A stretch of 64,000 bases of DNA from Ctenosaura bakeri (taxonomy: Eukaryota; Chordata; Lepidosauria; Squamata; Iguanidae), in contig CAOLHI010002112.1 of assembly GCA_948474755.1 (NCBI GenBank), positions 225,819 through 289,818 of the forward strand, read 5' to 3'. A model generated the notes under the pieces. That model did no database searches. It was not told where the DNA came from and worked only from the letters and a program-made list of their open reading frames with translations. Both the position numbers and the translations under genes were made by a program. This document shows, one piece after another, positions 49,350 to 60,588 of the stretch (the stretch's first letter is position 1; each line of letters begins with the position of its first letter).

Positions 49350-49380
49350 AAACCTGAGCTGTGATTTACAGATTGAACAG

Positions 49381-49762
49381 CAAAAGTCTGGAATAAACTT
49401 CATGCTGTCTGATTCTTACACATGGTACTTTCTCCATGAGTGATTCAGAAAGAAAGTTGTTTTTCAGTGCCATATGTAAATGGTACTCTCTAATGAGATT
49501 TGGCAGTTTAAAAGAACTGTTTTCTTTTTGAGAACTATTAAATTCGCTTTGACATTCATCCTGAAATATTACTCAACACGTGGGTTCAAATACACTTTAA
49601 CATTATGGGCTAGGGTAGTTTGTGTCAAATTGGCAGAACTCCATATCATTCTCCACCATAATGAAGTACGAACAGCCAACCTGTATCTCAGATTCCCTCT
49701 CCTTAATTTAGTGGAAAAAAAGTTTATTGTTATAATTAATGGGGTTCACTCTTCTTTGTTGA
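49381..49762. other. Unique non-coding sequence
   Basis: No gene or repeat is recognised. Confidence 0.4.
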
Positions 49763-49979
49763 GCCAGCATGATTTAGTGGTATGAGTGTTGGACTATGAC
49801 TGTGGAAACAGGGTTTGAACCCCCTCAGCTATGGAAACCCACTGGGCAAGTCACACTCTCTCAGTCTCGGAGGGAGGCAAAGACAAACCCCCTCAGAACA
49901 AATCTTGCCAAGAAAACCTGTGCTAGGTTTGCCTCAGGGTTCCCACAAGTCAGAAATGACTTGAGAACACATAACAACT
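49763..49979 (+). mobile_element. Sauria SINE
   Basis: Head gccagcatgatttagtggta, body gcaagtcacactctctcagt and aacaaatcttgccaagaaaa, tail tcagaaatgacttgagaaca then cataacaac. Nearly complete. Confidence 0.93.
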
Positions 49980-51204
49980 ACCTCTGTTAGTATGACTGGG
50001 AAAATCCCCCCATAATATGCACATAAGATTCTAAGGGTCCAAGTGAACCCACTGAATTACCCATGCTGTCTGCAGGTGATCATTCCCAAATGTGATCTGG
50101 TCCTCTCATGTGAAGAAAAAGCATAGGGGGTAGAAATTATTTTCTTAATGTAAAATCACTCATTTTATTGTATCTCACCATGAACAATATCAGAGATAAG
50201 TAGCCATTTAGAAGGTCTTTGGGGGGAATTTTATTAAAAAATTTTTAGTGAGGGGGTGCAGCCCCCTGACGTATGATGAGGGGCTAATATGGTTCCCTTG
50301 TCTTCCACAGTTGCCCGCCACTTACAAATGCATTTATTTACATTTTCTTTAAAATGTTTGTATAATGTTTCATAACAGAAAGTTCTCTTAGGCGAAAATC
50401 TCTACATACTTATCTGGAAAGAAACCCCATTGAGCTTAGGCTTTATTCTGAGCAGACATGATTAGGGTTACATTGTTGATGGTTCACGGGAGACCCAGAA
50501 ACAGAGAATAACACAATCCTCACAATATAACGGGACTCTGTTTGAATGCTTGTCTTATTTGGATAGTGAACAAACCACAATCATGTGAGCATGCCAGAAT
50601 TTGTCTCTTCCTTGTGGATATGCGTCTAGAGTCTAGGACCATAGTCAGCATTTGGGAGGCTTTGAGAGAAGCACTCTCAGTATTGTGCCACTACTGAGTT
50701 TACACAGATATGACTGAAAGAAGGAACAAGTGTTTCCTCCATGGCCAACACAATGACAGAATATTGTAGCGTAATCATTTTTTTTGTTCTCTCACGCACC
50801 AGAGTTATTTTGCATAGGATGTTCTGGTAGTGCTGCTATGGCTGAAAGTTCTCTGAGACTTATTCTTGAAGTTGTTCCTATAATTTACTGCACTATTATT
50901 TTTGCACAAGTATTAAAATTGTATGTATGTGGATAGCACAATATACTGTTAACATGTGGGGCATTATTGATTCCAGCAACTAATTTGCAGCTATATTGTT
51001 TTACTGAAAAGAGGAAGATCTTCATAAAGGCCTGAATGTTTAAGTACAGATTGCATCACGCACTAATTCTGAACTGAAAGGCTATTGCCTGGCATCCTTT
51101 TGAGGAGTTACAAATGTGAAAGCTAGACTTATGTGCTTGTGACTGACTGTATTCCTATTTATGACCATGACTCTACCTTAGCAGAGAGCAGCTACATCAA
51201 GCAA
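49980..51204. other. Unique non-coding sequence
   Basis: No gene. Positions 50425-50480 are a fragment of the small interspersed family also at 11636. Confidence 0.4.
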
Positions 51205-51365
51205 AGGAGGTCTGTTCTGCATGTGATCAGGATGCACCAGGATGGCATTTCCAGCCTCTCCTGCTAGTGGTCTCTGGTGGAACAAGGAGTTGCGATAGGG
51301 GTCCTACTTCTAATTGCTGCACTGCAGATTGCTGGTGGGAGGACCTGGAAACATCACTCAGTTGC
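51205..51365 (+). repeat. Interspersed repeat R2, copy B
   Basis: It aligns with 41127-41290 over about 160 bp with many substitutions; see that entry. Confidence 0.5.
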
Positions 51366-51420
51366 ATGTAGTTAAGCATTCTTGACTGTCTATGATGTAG
51401 GACCTAACTTTAAGACAAAT

Positions 51421-51858
51421 TGGAATGTGTCCAGAGGAGTGTGACCAAAACGGTAAAAAGCCTGGAAACCATGCCATACTAAAAAGTGGCTTAGGGAGCT
51501 GAGTATGTTTAGCCTGGAGAAGAGAAGGTTAAGAGCTGACATGATAGCCATGTTTATATATTTTAAAGGCTATCATATTGAAGGTGGAACAAACTTGTTT
51601 TCTGCTGCTCCAAGACACAGGATTCAAACAAAAAGAAAAGAGATTCCGCCTAAAATTGGGAAGAAATTCCTGACAGTAAGACTTGTTCAACAATGGAATA
51701 TGCCACCTCAGAGTGTGGCAGAGTCTTTTTCTTTGGAGGTTTTTACACAGAGGTTGGATGGCCATCTGTTGAGAATGCTTTGATTGTGCATTCCTGCATG
51801 GCAGGGGTTTAGACTGGATGGCCCTTGTGGTCTCTTCCAACTCTATAACTCTATGAGG
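51421..51858 (+). mobile_element. CR1 LINE 3' end, decayed
   Basis: The plus strand matches the 19891-20590 CR1: FSLEKRRLRADMIAMFIYFK, then a block equivalent to LFSAAPRHR, KKFLTVRLVQQWN and LEVFTQRLDGHL. The terminal DNA (tggcccttgtggtctcttcc, ctataactctatgag) is the CR1 3' end. Stops upstream of the open segment and substitutions show that it is older. Confidence 0.92.
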
Positions 51859-52139
51859 AATTTTGCTGCTTTAAAGATACATATTTTTGAAAAGATCTTT
51901 GCTAGAATCACAGTGAGCCACATTGCAGTCCCTCACAATCCTTCTCATAAATATATATATTTATTATTTATTTATTCATTTATTTTCAGGTCTAGTGTGG
52001 CTTGTAGATGGCCTTGGGAGCACAAAATTGGCCCCCAAACCTTTTGAGCTTGCCATGTCTAGCTTACTATAACTTCAACACATGTAGGGATTGTGAACCA
52101 TATAAACATAGGTTCACTTGCTCCTTTTATATAAAGATA

Positions 52140-52533
52140 AACATAGTTACAACAGCACGGCTCCATCATTATAGCTACTTTTACCAGTGCTACCAGCTAA
52201 AAACTCACCTATTAACAAGCCAGGCAGTACCCCAATTTCTGAGGTGCTGGCGATTTGGGTTCTGGGAAATGATGAATGCAGCACTCTCCCAGTGGGAGAT
52301 CCATTGAGAACAGGGAACTGAACAGATCCTTCAGAGTCCTGCCACAACTGCCTCTCTCAATGTACTCCATGACTGGAGTCTTCATTTACCAGTTCCCTGA
52401 TCTGTAGCACCTTGGAAACTCTTTGATTGGCTGAAAAGGTAGATTTTAATGACTGTAAAAGTGAATCCCAAAAGTTATGAGATTCTAAGTCTAGCTTAAA
52501 ATCTCACAAATACTGAACAGGATGCCAGCCATT
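52140..52533 (+). repeat. Unclassified interspersed repeat R1, copy B
   Basis: Landmarks shared with 45950-46344: tagctacttttaccagtgct, ttctgggaaatgatgaatgc, agcaccttggaaactct, taatgactgtaaaagtgaat and caggatgccagcc. Same strand as copy A. Confidence 0.6.
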
Positions 52534-52536
52534 AGA

Positions 52537-52775
52537 GAGGAAGTGTGATGTAGTGGTTTCAGCTAGGTGCAGTGCTTTGAGCCAGACTAGGACTCTGGAG
52601 AATAGAGTTCAAATCTCTGCTTGGCGATGAAAACCCACGGTCTGGCCTTGGGAAGGTCTCACTTATTCAGCCTCAGAAGAAGGCAAGGGCAAATCCCCTA
52701 TGATAAAATCTTGCCAAGAAAATCCTGTGATAGGTTTGCCTCAAGGTCACCATAAGTCAGACTTGAAGGCAAGCC
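52537..52775 (+). mobile_element. Sauria SINE with a small insertion in the head
   Basis: Head gtgtgatgtagtggtttcag, then an extra segment (ctaggtgcagtgctttgagc) before the usual actaggactctggagaa. The body has aaaatcttgccaagaaaatc, and the tail ends taagtcagacttgaaggc with part of the usual palindrome lost. Confidence 0.85.
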
Positions 52776-52988
52776 TTGAATGCTAGCCCTTATGTTGAGG
52801 GAGCATTCTTATATTGTTAGAACACAGGAAATCAATTAGTTCAGAACAATCATCCTGAAACCTCAGTTATGGAATTTCCACCTGAGGGACATGATATGAA
52901 CCCCATCCCTGATATAATAACATTTTATTCCACTAAAGTTTTTCATGACACTTTTAAAGCATTAAAGAGTTTTTAATTGAGAACCAAA

Positions 52989-53455
52989 GGCCCTTTCCGC
53001 ACCGGCTTATTAAAACGGTGCAGAGCGACCTCCAACGGAGGTCTTCTGCACCATGGAGTGGACTGGAGTGGACTACTTTTTGTAGTTCTGCACCTCAGTC
53101 CACTCCGGAGTGACTGGAACTGGTCGCACAGTGTGCTTTTTGAAAACCTCTTTTAAGAAGTTTTTAAAAAGTACGGAGCACACGACCCCGTGTCGCTCCA
53201 TCACCACACTCCGGTGCAGATTTGCAGGTGTGCACTGGTGCGTGCCTGCAGATCTGCCAGGGGCGGGCTTTAGGCTGGCGAGCTTCTCCGGTTGGTGGAG
53301 AGCCTCCACCAACCAGAAGCCGCCATTTTGGTAGCCGGAGCAGTGTGGAGCAATGAGCTCGCACTGCTCCTCATCCTGATGGACTCACCCGGACCCAACA
53401 AAAAGCCGGTGAGTAGCGGCAGGGAGCACTTCCCTCGCCTCATGCGGAAAGGGCC
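52989..53455. mobile_element. CpG-rich non-autonomous DNA transposon
   Basis: Ends ggccctttccgca and tgcggaaagggcc are perfect 13-bp inverted repeats flanked by aaa on each side (52986-52988 and 53456-53458). The body is GC- and CpG-rich, unlike both flanks, suggesting a young insertion. An internal hairpin (53283-53319) has perfect 11-bp arms (ggttggtggag/ctccaccaacc). No transposase. Terminal motif shared with 10895-11240. Confidence 0.8.
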
Positions 53456-53589
53456 AAAGTTTGTTTGTTTCTTTCTTTCTGCAATTTGTTTTGTAAACTA
53501 TCTTTGAGACCCTTCTTAGAGCTACGTGATTAAGTGGGTGAGAAATTTTGGTTATAATATTCATATGAATCAATGAAAAAAAAGTAGTG

Positions 53590-54880
53590 ACTAAAGAAAT
53601 TAAAAATGTTTCCTGGTATGATCTTAACGAAAACTACTATAAAATGATGTTTCATTGGTATCTTACACCAGAAAAACTGGCAAAGATGTATAAAGATATG
53701 AAAAATGCTTGTTGGAAGTGTCAAGACCAGACTGGATCTTTTTTCATATGTGGTGGACATGTGATAAGGCCAAACAATTCTGGAGTAAAATTCAGAATTT
53801 GATGCAAAAGATCTTGAAATGTTCAATTTCCAAAAAAAAAAAACAAACTTTTTTTTTTAGGTATTTGAGGTGAAGATACTAATGTCAAGAATGATCAGCA
53901 GAAAATTATATAATATAAACTTGCAGCAAGATTACTTTATGCCATATATTGGAAAAAAGTTAGAAACCCCATCGACATCTGAATGGCTCAATAGATTGAT
54001 GGAAATAGCAGAAATGGATAAATTGACAACTAGCTTAAAGGGTCAAACAAATGAGAATTTTTTATCTGATTGGATATTTTTGATTGATCTGAAAAAAACA
54101 AAGGGCAAAGTGATGACATTAGGTTTTTAGTATATTAAAAAATAACAGTATAATTTAGTTCTATGTAGTATAGGTATGATACTATGAAATATTAGATTAT
54201 CTTGGATTGTTATGCTTTTTTTTAACTTTATTTTTTATAAGCTAAAATCCAGAGATGTTCAAAATAACAATTGCAATGTTAAGTATTTTTGTTCACAGAA
54301 AAGTTCAAGCAAACATAACAGAATCATATACATTTCTTTGTATCTTTCTTCTTATATTTCTGAATACATATTTCTATATATCCTATCTATGTTCCATGAT
54401 CTGCTTTTCTTCTTCTTGCTGTTCGTTCCAATTTTCAATTTATGCTTTTTTTAAAAATAACAATAGTTATGTAGGGTTATAGTATATGTTTAAATTGATT
54501 ATGATTTTAATATCTCTAATAGAAAATAATAATTTAAAAAAATTAGAGCATATAACCGATATAAGATCTATGACTTTATAATTTTGTTTTATAAGGAATA
54601 TAAAGATCAGGATCTCATAAAATTAATAGATTCAGCTATATTAGGTTATTATGTTATTAAATATTAAATATATTATTAAATAAGAAATGAGATTTGTTGA
54701 TTTTATTTAGCATAACTTACGTGTTTAGAATAAAATATAAGAGTAACAGTGTATTAAATAGGTGAAAATGTAACTTTTAAAGGAAGGTTAAGTACAACTA
54801 AGATGTTAAGAGCTGTTTTGCAATAAGTGTGGGAACTAATTTTTAATTATGTGTAATTTCTTTTGTAGTTTAGTGTCAGT
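53590..54880 (+). mobile_element. L1 LINE 3' end (ORF2 C-terminus and AT-rich 3' UTR)
   Basis: The frame at 53590-53770 encodes YYKMMFHWYLTPEKLAKMYK and then a CWKC block, the C-terminal zinc-knuckle-like motif of L1 ORF2. A frameshift in the poly-T near 53742 breaks it. The final segment (EMDKLTTSLKGQTNENF) runs to a stop at 54128-54130. AT-rich 3' UTR-like sequence continues to about 54880. The 5' part is truncated. Confidence 0.85.
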
Positions 54881-55194
54881 AGATTAGTGTTTTGTAAAAG
54901 CTTTTTGAAAGCTTCCAGGAGCAAATTGGACACTTCTTTTTGTTGTTTGGAGGCAAAGGCTCAAAATGGTCATAGGGTCTCCAGGCAGCCCATGCATTTT
55001 GTCTGCCCCAGGCCAGCAGTCTGTTGGTGGCATATGCATGGCCAAGGAATACTTTGCATGCCAGCTGAATTATTTCCCCCCAAAGAACAGCTGTATTCTG
55101 CTGACAGCAGCAAAAGAGAAGTTGTGCATACAGCAACATTGTACATTGCATTTTGAGAATTCTGACAGCACTTTGTAGTTTTGCATTGTGATTG

Positions 55195-55205
55195 CACATT
55201 GCAGT

Positions 55206-55260
<55 letters not shown>

Positions 55261-56160
55261 TAAATTTTACACAGAAAAATACCTCTCTCCTGCTTCCGAG
55301 CATCTTTTTTCTAGTTGAGTTTGTGTTTAATCCCATTTATACATTATTTCTATTTAAGAGTTACTTTAAAAGTTAATCACACTATCACACTATTACTTTT
55401 AACATTGTTACTTTCAACTTATGCTTATTCTATAACATCATTAATTTTCATTACCAACATTTCCAACACTCTTCCTTTGTTTCTTCTTTTCCTCATTCCT
55501 TTATCCAATTCAAAACTTCTTTCCATTCTCTTTCAAAGTTCTCGATTGGTTTATTTTTAAGTGAAAAAGTTAACTGTTCTATCTCTACCATATCCAGAAC
55601 TTTTAAATTCCATTCTTTTATATCAATATAATTTCCTTCTTTCCAATGTTGTGCATATGTCATTCTTGCAGCAGTTATTACATATAACAACGTTTTCTGA
55701 TAAGATCTTATTTCTCTTTGTTGTTGTAACATATTCAACAAATAAAATTCTGGCTTCATTTCAAAGTTTAAACTATATATTCTCTGAATTTCATCATGTA
55801 GTTCCTTCCAGAATTTCCTTGCTACTTACAAGTCCACCACATGTGAAAAAAGGACCCCTCTTTTTCATCACATTTCCAACATTTTCCATTCCCATTTTTT
55901 GTTGTTCTTTTCAATCTTACAGGTGTCATGTACCATCTGTATAACATTTTATAAAAAAATTCCCTTAAATTTAAACTTGATGTAAATTTTATCTCTGTTT
56001 TCCATGCCCTCACCCATGTATCCAACTCGATTGGGTGTCCAATATTTTGAGCCCATCTAACCATATTATCTTTTATCATCTCTGATTCCATTTCTCTTTG
56101 CAACAATATTTTGTAAAATCTAGAGATTTTACAATGTGAAGGGAATCACATTGCAGTTTC
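55195..56160 (-). mobile_element. L1 LINE 3' end, 5'-truncated, with target duplication
   Basis: On the minus strand, FFYKMLYRWYMTPVRLK and GKCWKCDEKEGSFFHMWWTC (56106 to 55822) are followed, in another frame, by the last ORF2 segment (EIEQLTFSLKNKPIENFERE) to a stop near 55493. The tail at the left is A/T-rich and ends in a TA microsatellite. cacattgcagtttc occurs at 55195-55208 and 56147-56160, an exact 14-bp target-site duplication. It is a sister of the copy at 53590 in opposite orientation. Confidence 0.88.
55209..55262 (+). repeat. (TA)n(AATA)n microsatellite in the L1 tail
   Basis: About 20 TA units followed by AATA units at the 3' terminus of the minus-strand L1. Confidence 0.9.
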
Positions 56161-56333
56161 ATGTTGTGCACTGCAGCTGGCCATTGTAGTTCGGAATTAT
56201 ACAGCAGCACCCAGTCACTAACATGTTTTGCACAGTGTTGCTGTTCTGCATGGGGGCTGCATATTGCTGGCACTCTGTATCTCCACATGTGGATATTCAC
56301 ACCATGCAGAAGCAGTGTTGGATTATAGTTCCA

Positions 56334-56378
56334 GTATGTATGTATGTATGTATGTATGTATGTATGTATAAATAAATA
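56334..56378 (+). repeat. (GTAT)n microsatellite
   Basis: About eight GTAT units followed by aaataaataa. Confidence 0.9.
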
Positions 56379-57447
56379 ATTTTTTTTGAACTTCTCCTTG
56401 CATGCAACAGTGCCATCAACACAGATTAACTGATAAATGGTTTGAGTCCTAATTCTAAAATATTTATTCTCACAAAATGCAAATGAATAAATCCTTACTG
56501 AAATGCCATATTCTTCTAGGCAGGATGGCTGTCCTACCTTGCTTCACTTGTCATATTGGGTTAAATGTCTGCTTTGTGCATTATGCACATAATCCATTTC
56601 AATTCCTCTGCCAGTCACTGGAAACAGTAATGATCCTATGGATGAAATGAAACAATAACTCAGAGAACATTAGGTGCTGAGAGAAATTACCTTTAAAATA
56701 ACTGTTGTACTATTTCCTTCTCCAGCAAAGAAATTTTGATAATAATCATGGCTGACTTTAATCTTGTTGATATACTTATTTATAGGACTTGTATCTTGCT
56801 TTTCCAAACAGTAGCATCAATATGTTTTCCTGGTGGTACCCCATCAAAGCACTTTACACTAGCTTAGTTAAAGTGGTAGATTTCACTGAATGGATTGGGA
56901 CCACAGGTTTTCTATATTTTCCTATAGTTCACGTACAAGTTATTGTTTTGTTCCCTTGTGCATAGAGGCACTGGACTCAGGCAAACTCTACTGCGAGGCA
57001 TGAAGCAAAGCTTGGTTTCCTAGATTTGAAGGAACATAGACTTGTCACTGTAGACTAAAAATGTCCAGGATAGCCTGATCATCAGCTAGTAAAAGTTCCA
57101 CATCAGAACAGGCCATCAGGCTAACCAGTCTTCCTCAACATGGTGCCCCCAGCTGTTCTGAACAGGTTGTTTTTGACACTGCATCTTTTCTCACTGAGGG
57201 CAAAAAGATGTATGGATTTTTTTTAACATACCTAGCCTCAAGAGGAATGTTTGGAAACCAACCTACGACCATATTTCTTGGGTAGATTTCACATAGTTGT
57301 TGTATCTGTCTCATAACCTCAACTCCTTAGCCTGGTGCCCACAATATGACCTGCTAAGCCACTCACTCTCTGGGAAAGACACTTTTTTCAGAGAAACCAA
57401 GCAAAGCATCTGCTGTTATGGAATAGCCACAATCAGTTCAGAAATAT
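56379..57447. other. Unique non-coding sequence
   Basis: No gene or repeat is recognised. Confidence 0.4.
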
Positions 57448-57557
57448 TCATGCACAAATCTTTTTCTTGAACTTAATTAATATTTCTAGTTTACAAATAT
57501 GCATTGCAGTGCATGGAAGTTTCAGTTCTATACAGCTTTGATAATCCAAGCTTTGCT
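57448..57557 (-). other. Exon-like open segment 3 (terminal) of an unidentified transcript
   Basis: On the minus strand a long pyrimidine tract ending cattcctcag precedes 57557. The segment then reads 2 nt plus 35 codons to a TGA at 57448-57450. Its phase (needs one nucleotide) is what the segment at 57667-57793 supplies. The peptide (..QSLDYQSCIELKLPC..) matches no family I know. An alternative reading is intronic chance. Confidence 0.25.
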
Positions 57558-57666
57558 CTGAGGAATGTAATGAGAAGTAGGAAGAAGAAAAACTGAAAGC
57601 ACCAAGAGCTTGGACACTTTTTCTAGGACAATTCCAGTGTAACATCTTTCCTACATGAAGGAATAC

Positions 57667-57793
57667 CTGTGGAGGAACACATGTACAAAAAGTTATACTG
57701 GTATGCAAAATCTGTCAGCAGAACTCTGGAAGTAATCAATTCTCCTGGCACAAACTTTATATAATCTGGTGGCATGCCAATTTGAGGCTTCCC
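57667..57793 (-). other. Exon-like open segment 2 of an unidentified transcript
   Basis: The minus strand has a strong acceptor (tttattccactttgcag) before 57793 and a donor (cacag|gtattc) at 57666. The 127-nt segment is open in phase 0 and leaves one nucleotide. The peptide includes GMPPDYIKFVPGE and SRVLLTDFAYQ, neither of which I recognise. Confidence 0.3.
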
Positions 57794-58454
57794 CTGCAAA
57801 GTGGAATAAAGAGGAATGAACAAGATGAAGATTTGTTGCCATGAATCTATCACATAACTCTAAGATGGATAACACAAGTAATAATAAAATCTAATATTCT
57901 GAAAAACAAATTGTGCATTTAATGGATTTCTGCTCCCAATGGATAGTAAGTTTACAAAATTCACATGTTGATTTTCAAAAGAATTATTCTTGTCTTTGGA
58001 AGAAAAATAAGTCAATACTTCAAATTCAAAACTACTGTTAGAATTGTTGACCACCAGAAGTTGCTTAATAGGAAGACAGATATAAGCACGCTATTGACAC
58101 ACACCATTTATCTCAACACCTATCTTCCTTAACAAAGTCTATCGTTGTCAAAGAGAAGTATTTTGTCATATATCAGATGCAATGTGCATTTCAAATGTGG
58201 TATCCCATTTGCAGCATGGTCATGATAATCTACTTGGAAATAAATCCCACTGTGTTCAATGGAATTACTTTCAAGTAGGTATTGGAAATAGGATTGTACT
58301 TTTAGGATCCAAATGAATATAAATGGTCCTTCATGGGGAAGATTCCATTGAAGGAGGAGGAGGAAGAGGAGGAGGAGGGTCTGCTTTGTAAAATTAAATT
58401 ATGCCATCCACCTCATCCCCTGTGTCAAAAAAGAAGGATGATATTTTTGCTTAC

Positions 58455-58505
58455 CTGAATATTATGTAACGGTCTCTTCATTTGCTGTCCATTGTATTTG
58501 GTTCC
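58455..58505 (-). other. Exon-like open segment 1 of an unidentified transcript
   Basis: A 51-nt segment bounded on the minus strand by ctcgctatttcag and by cag|gtaagc, a near-consensus donor. Only phase 0 is open: 17 codons, including an internal ATG (MKRPLHNIQ). This joins in frame to the segment at 57667-57793. Confidence 0.3.
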
Positions 58506-59859
58506 CTGAAATAGCGAGACAGGAGATTCAGTGTGACAGATGTAAAGCTGACTAAGCCCACTTCAATAAACATAGCAAAAACAATGGACAGGACATATGT
58601 TGCAAAAAACTAGTCAAGAAAGTTAGCATGCAACTCCAGCTGCGAGAGATCTTTTAGTTTCTTTGCTTGTTTGATCACAGACTAAACAGCAACCGGCCTA
58701 TGTTCTGTTCTCATCAAAAAAGTAAACCAATTACATTGACAAAAAGCCACCAGAAACAAAAAATTATATTTAAAAGATTCCATAGTTTTGATATCCCTAC
58801 TATAAAGGCTTCCTTTTTTGTCATAAAAATTTAGGTTATATATTCATTGTTAGCAAGAGTTGCATTACTATTATTGTTAATTTTAGTTCTGTTTATTGCC
58901 TCAAGGGTTATATATTGTAAAATAATTTTGTTGCCACTAGTTAATGTTAATTAGTTGTTTTAATAGCCTATAATACCTATTTGTTATGTTTTGGCAGGTT
59001 TACTTTTTTAACTATCAGTAACTTAATCACTTGGAATATTTAACATTGCTGTTGCATACTCAAAATTACAGAGTTACTATTAATGTTACCTGTTTAACGT
59101 TTAGTCATCCTTTGAGTCCTGCGACATATTTCCTTAATAATCATCAGCCATCAAGTCTGATATTCTCAAAAGAAATAACAGCCCTCTAAACTGCCTTCAA
59201 GGGAGGTGATAATTAGCACTGAAAATTACAAATAAAGTTTTTGAAGTTGAATAGCAACAACTGGGCAGTGACACTGATGATTGGTTTGTCAAGACAAATT
59301 ATTAGATAACTACGCAAATGCAGCCAACACACTCCTCAGAGTGAAAACAATAAGGTGAATCTATGCAATGCTTACATGTTGAATGGGATATTTAATGTGC
59401 GGGGAAATTCAAAGGTTGAAGAACTAGCATTTAGACAGTCTAACACTGGTAAGCCGTAATCTTACCTCTTTAAACTCCATTACATTCTCACGAGAGACAT
59501 GCTAATACAAACAAGTCAATCAGAGTGTGTGTTTAGCAAGATCAAGCTTAGAGGATAGTTTAAAAATCCATTTATTGTTCTAAAGCCACGTCTTTTTTTC
59601 CCATTAACATGTTATACATTAGTGTCTGCTATCCATGATTCATTTCACAGTTTAGTTTGTTAGCTTTTAAATTATTTAACAACCATGAGTTATTAATACA
59701 ACTTTTAAAATCTTGCACATATTCTTAAAACAAACTTGGGTTCATTTAAATATTTTGTTTTTGAAAAAAAAGATTTTATATAGAAAACATTTTAGGCATC
59801 TCTTGAAGAAGAAATCAAGCAGGCATTTAAAGCTAAACACACGTAATTCCAAATTTAGT
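58506..59859. other. Unique sequence downstream of KHDRBS2
   Basis: AT-rich, no recognised repeat. A splice-bounded segment at about 59092-59217 has stops in all frames. Further AATAAA motifs on the minus strand (rc near 59571 and 58886) could serve longer KHDRBS2 3' UTR forms. Confidence 0.4.
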
Positions 59860-60588
59860 TTCTTACAAAAGGTTTCAGCTTTATTGACAAATTATGGCAA
59901 ACATATTTGACAAAATTATGGTTTCCTATTTAGAGAAGCTTACACATGGAACTTTATGTGTGTTTTTTTAAAAAAAATAAAAACCCAAAACAAATACAGG
60001 TTAAAACACTGGACAAATTCAGTTAGCTGCATACATACAGTAGCTGCTTGTCGTCAACCCCATTAAAACAGCATTTAAAATGAACTTTACAAACTTAATA
60101 TTAAACATCTTAAATCTAACTAACATATATTAAAAAGACAGGTTAAAACATCTTATCTACATCTTGATTATCATCTGGATCAAAAAGATCATGTTACATT
60201 TTTTTTTAGCAACCCTAAATAAAAACTCAGCCTCAATAGTATGGGGGGGAGTGTAAGGAAATGGATGCAGCATCATGCTTTTTTTGTTGTTGTTGTTTCC
60301 TGTTTTGCTTTGAAAATACACACAACAGTGAGGAACAACCGAGAGAGAACATCATCTTGCTGAATGGTTTAGTCAACGCTTGCCAACTGTCTTTTAAAGT
60401 CCATGTTATAAAAGAATACTAGTGCCAGTGTCACTCCAATGTGGAAACACAAGAAGTATATAGGGTAATCATAAGCAGTAATTCCTAGGATAGAAAAGAA
60501 ATGGGCTATTACTTGTCTTGTTGCCGTTTATGCGGAGACCACGGGTTATTAATTGTCTTTAAGGTGAGGTCACAGATGAGGAGGACCT
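59860..60588 (-). other. KHDRBS2: KHDRBS2 3' UTR (predicted extent)
   Basis: The stretch runs from just after the KHDRBS2 stop codon to the first well-formed minus-strand polyadenylation site. It is AT-rich with no recognised repeat, as expected for a constrained UTR. It contains a 116-nt open, acceptor-bounded segment (60369-60484), discussed in the findings. The true 3' end is not proven. Confidence 0.5.
59880..59885 (-). terminator. Candidate KHDRBS2 polyadenylation signal
   Basis: Reads AATAAA on the minus strand. A GTGTGTTT element (59835-59842, minus strand) follows about 40 nt downstream, the usual order of signal, cleavage site and GU-rich element. It is the first such signal after the stop codon. 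Confidence 0.5.

Noticed and set aside
59092..59217. Minus-strand segment between a good acceptor and an ACAG|GTAACA donor
   Set aside because: Stops occur in all three frames. It could at most be a non-coding exon.
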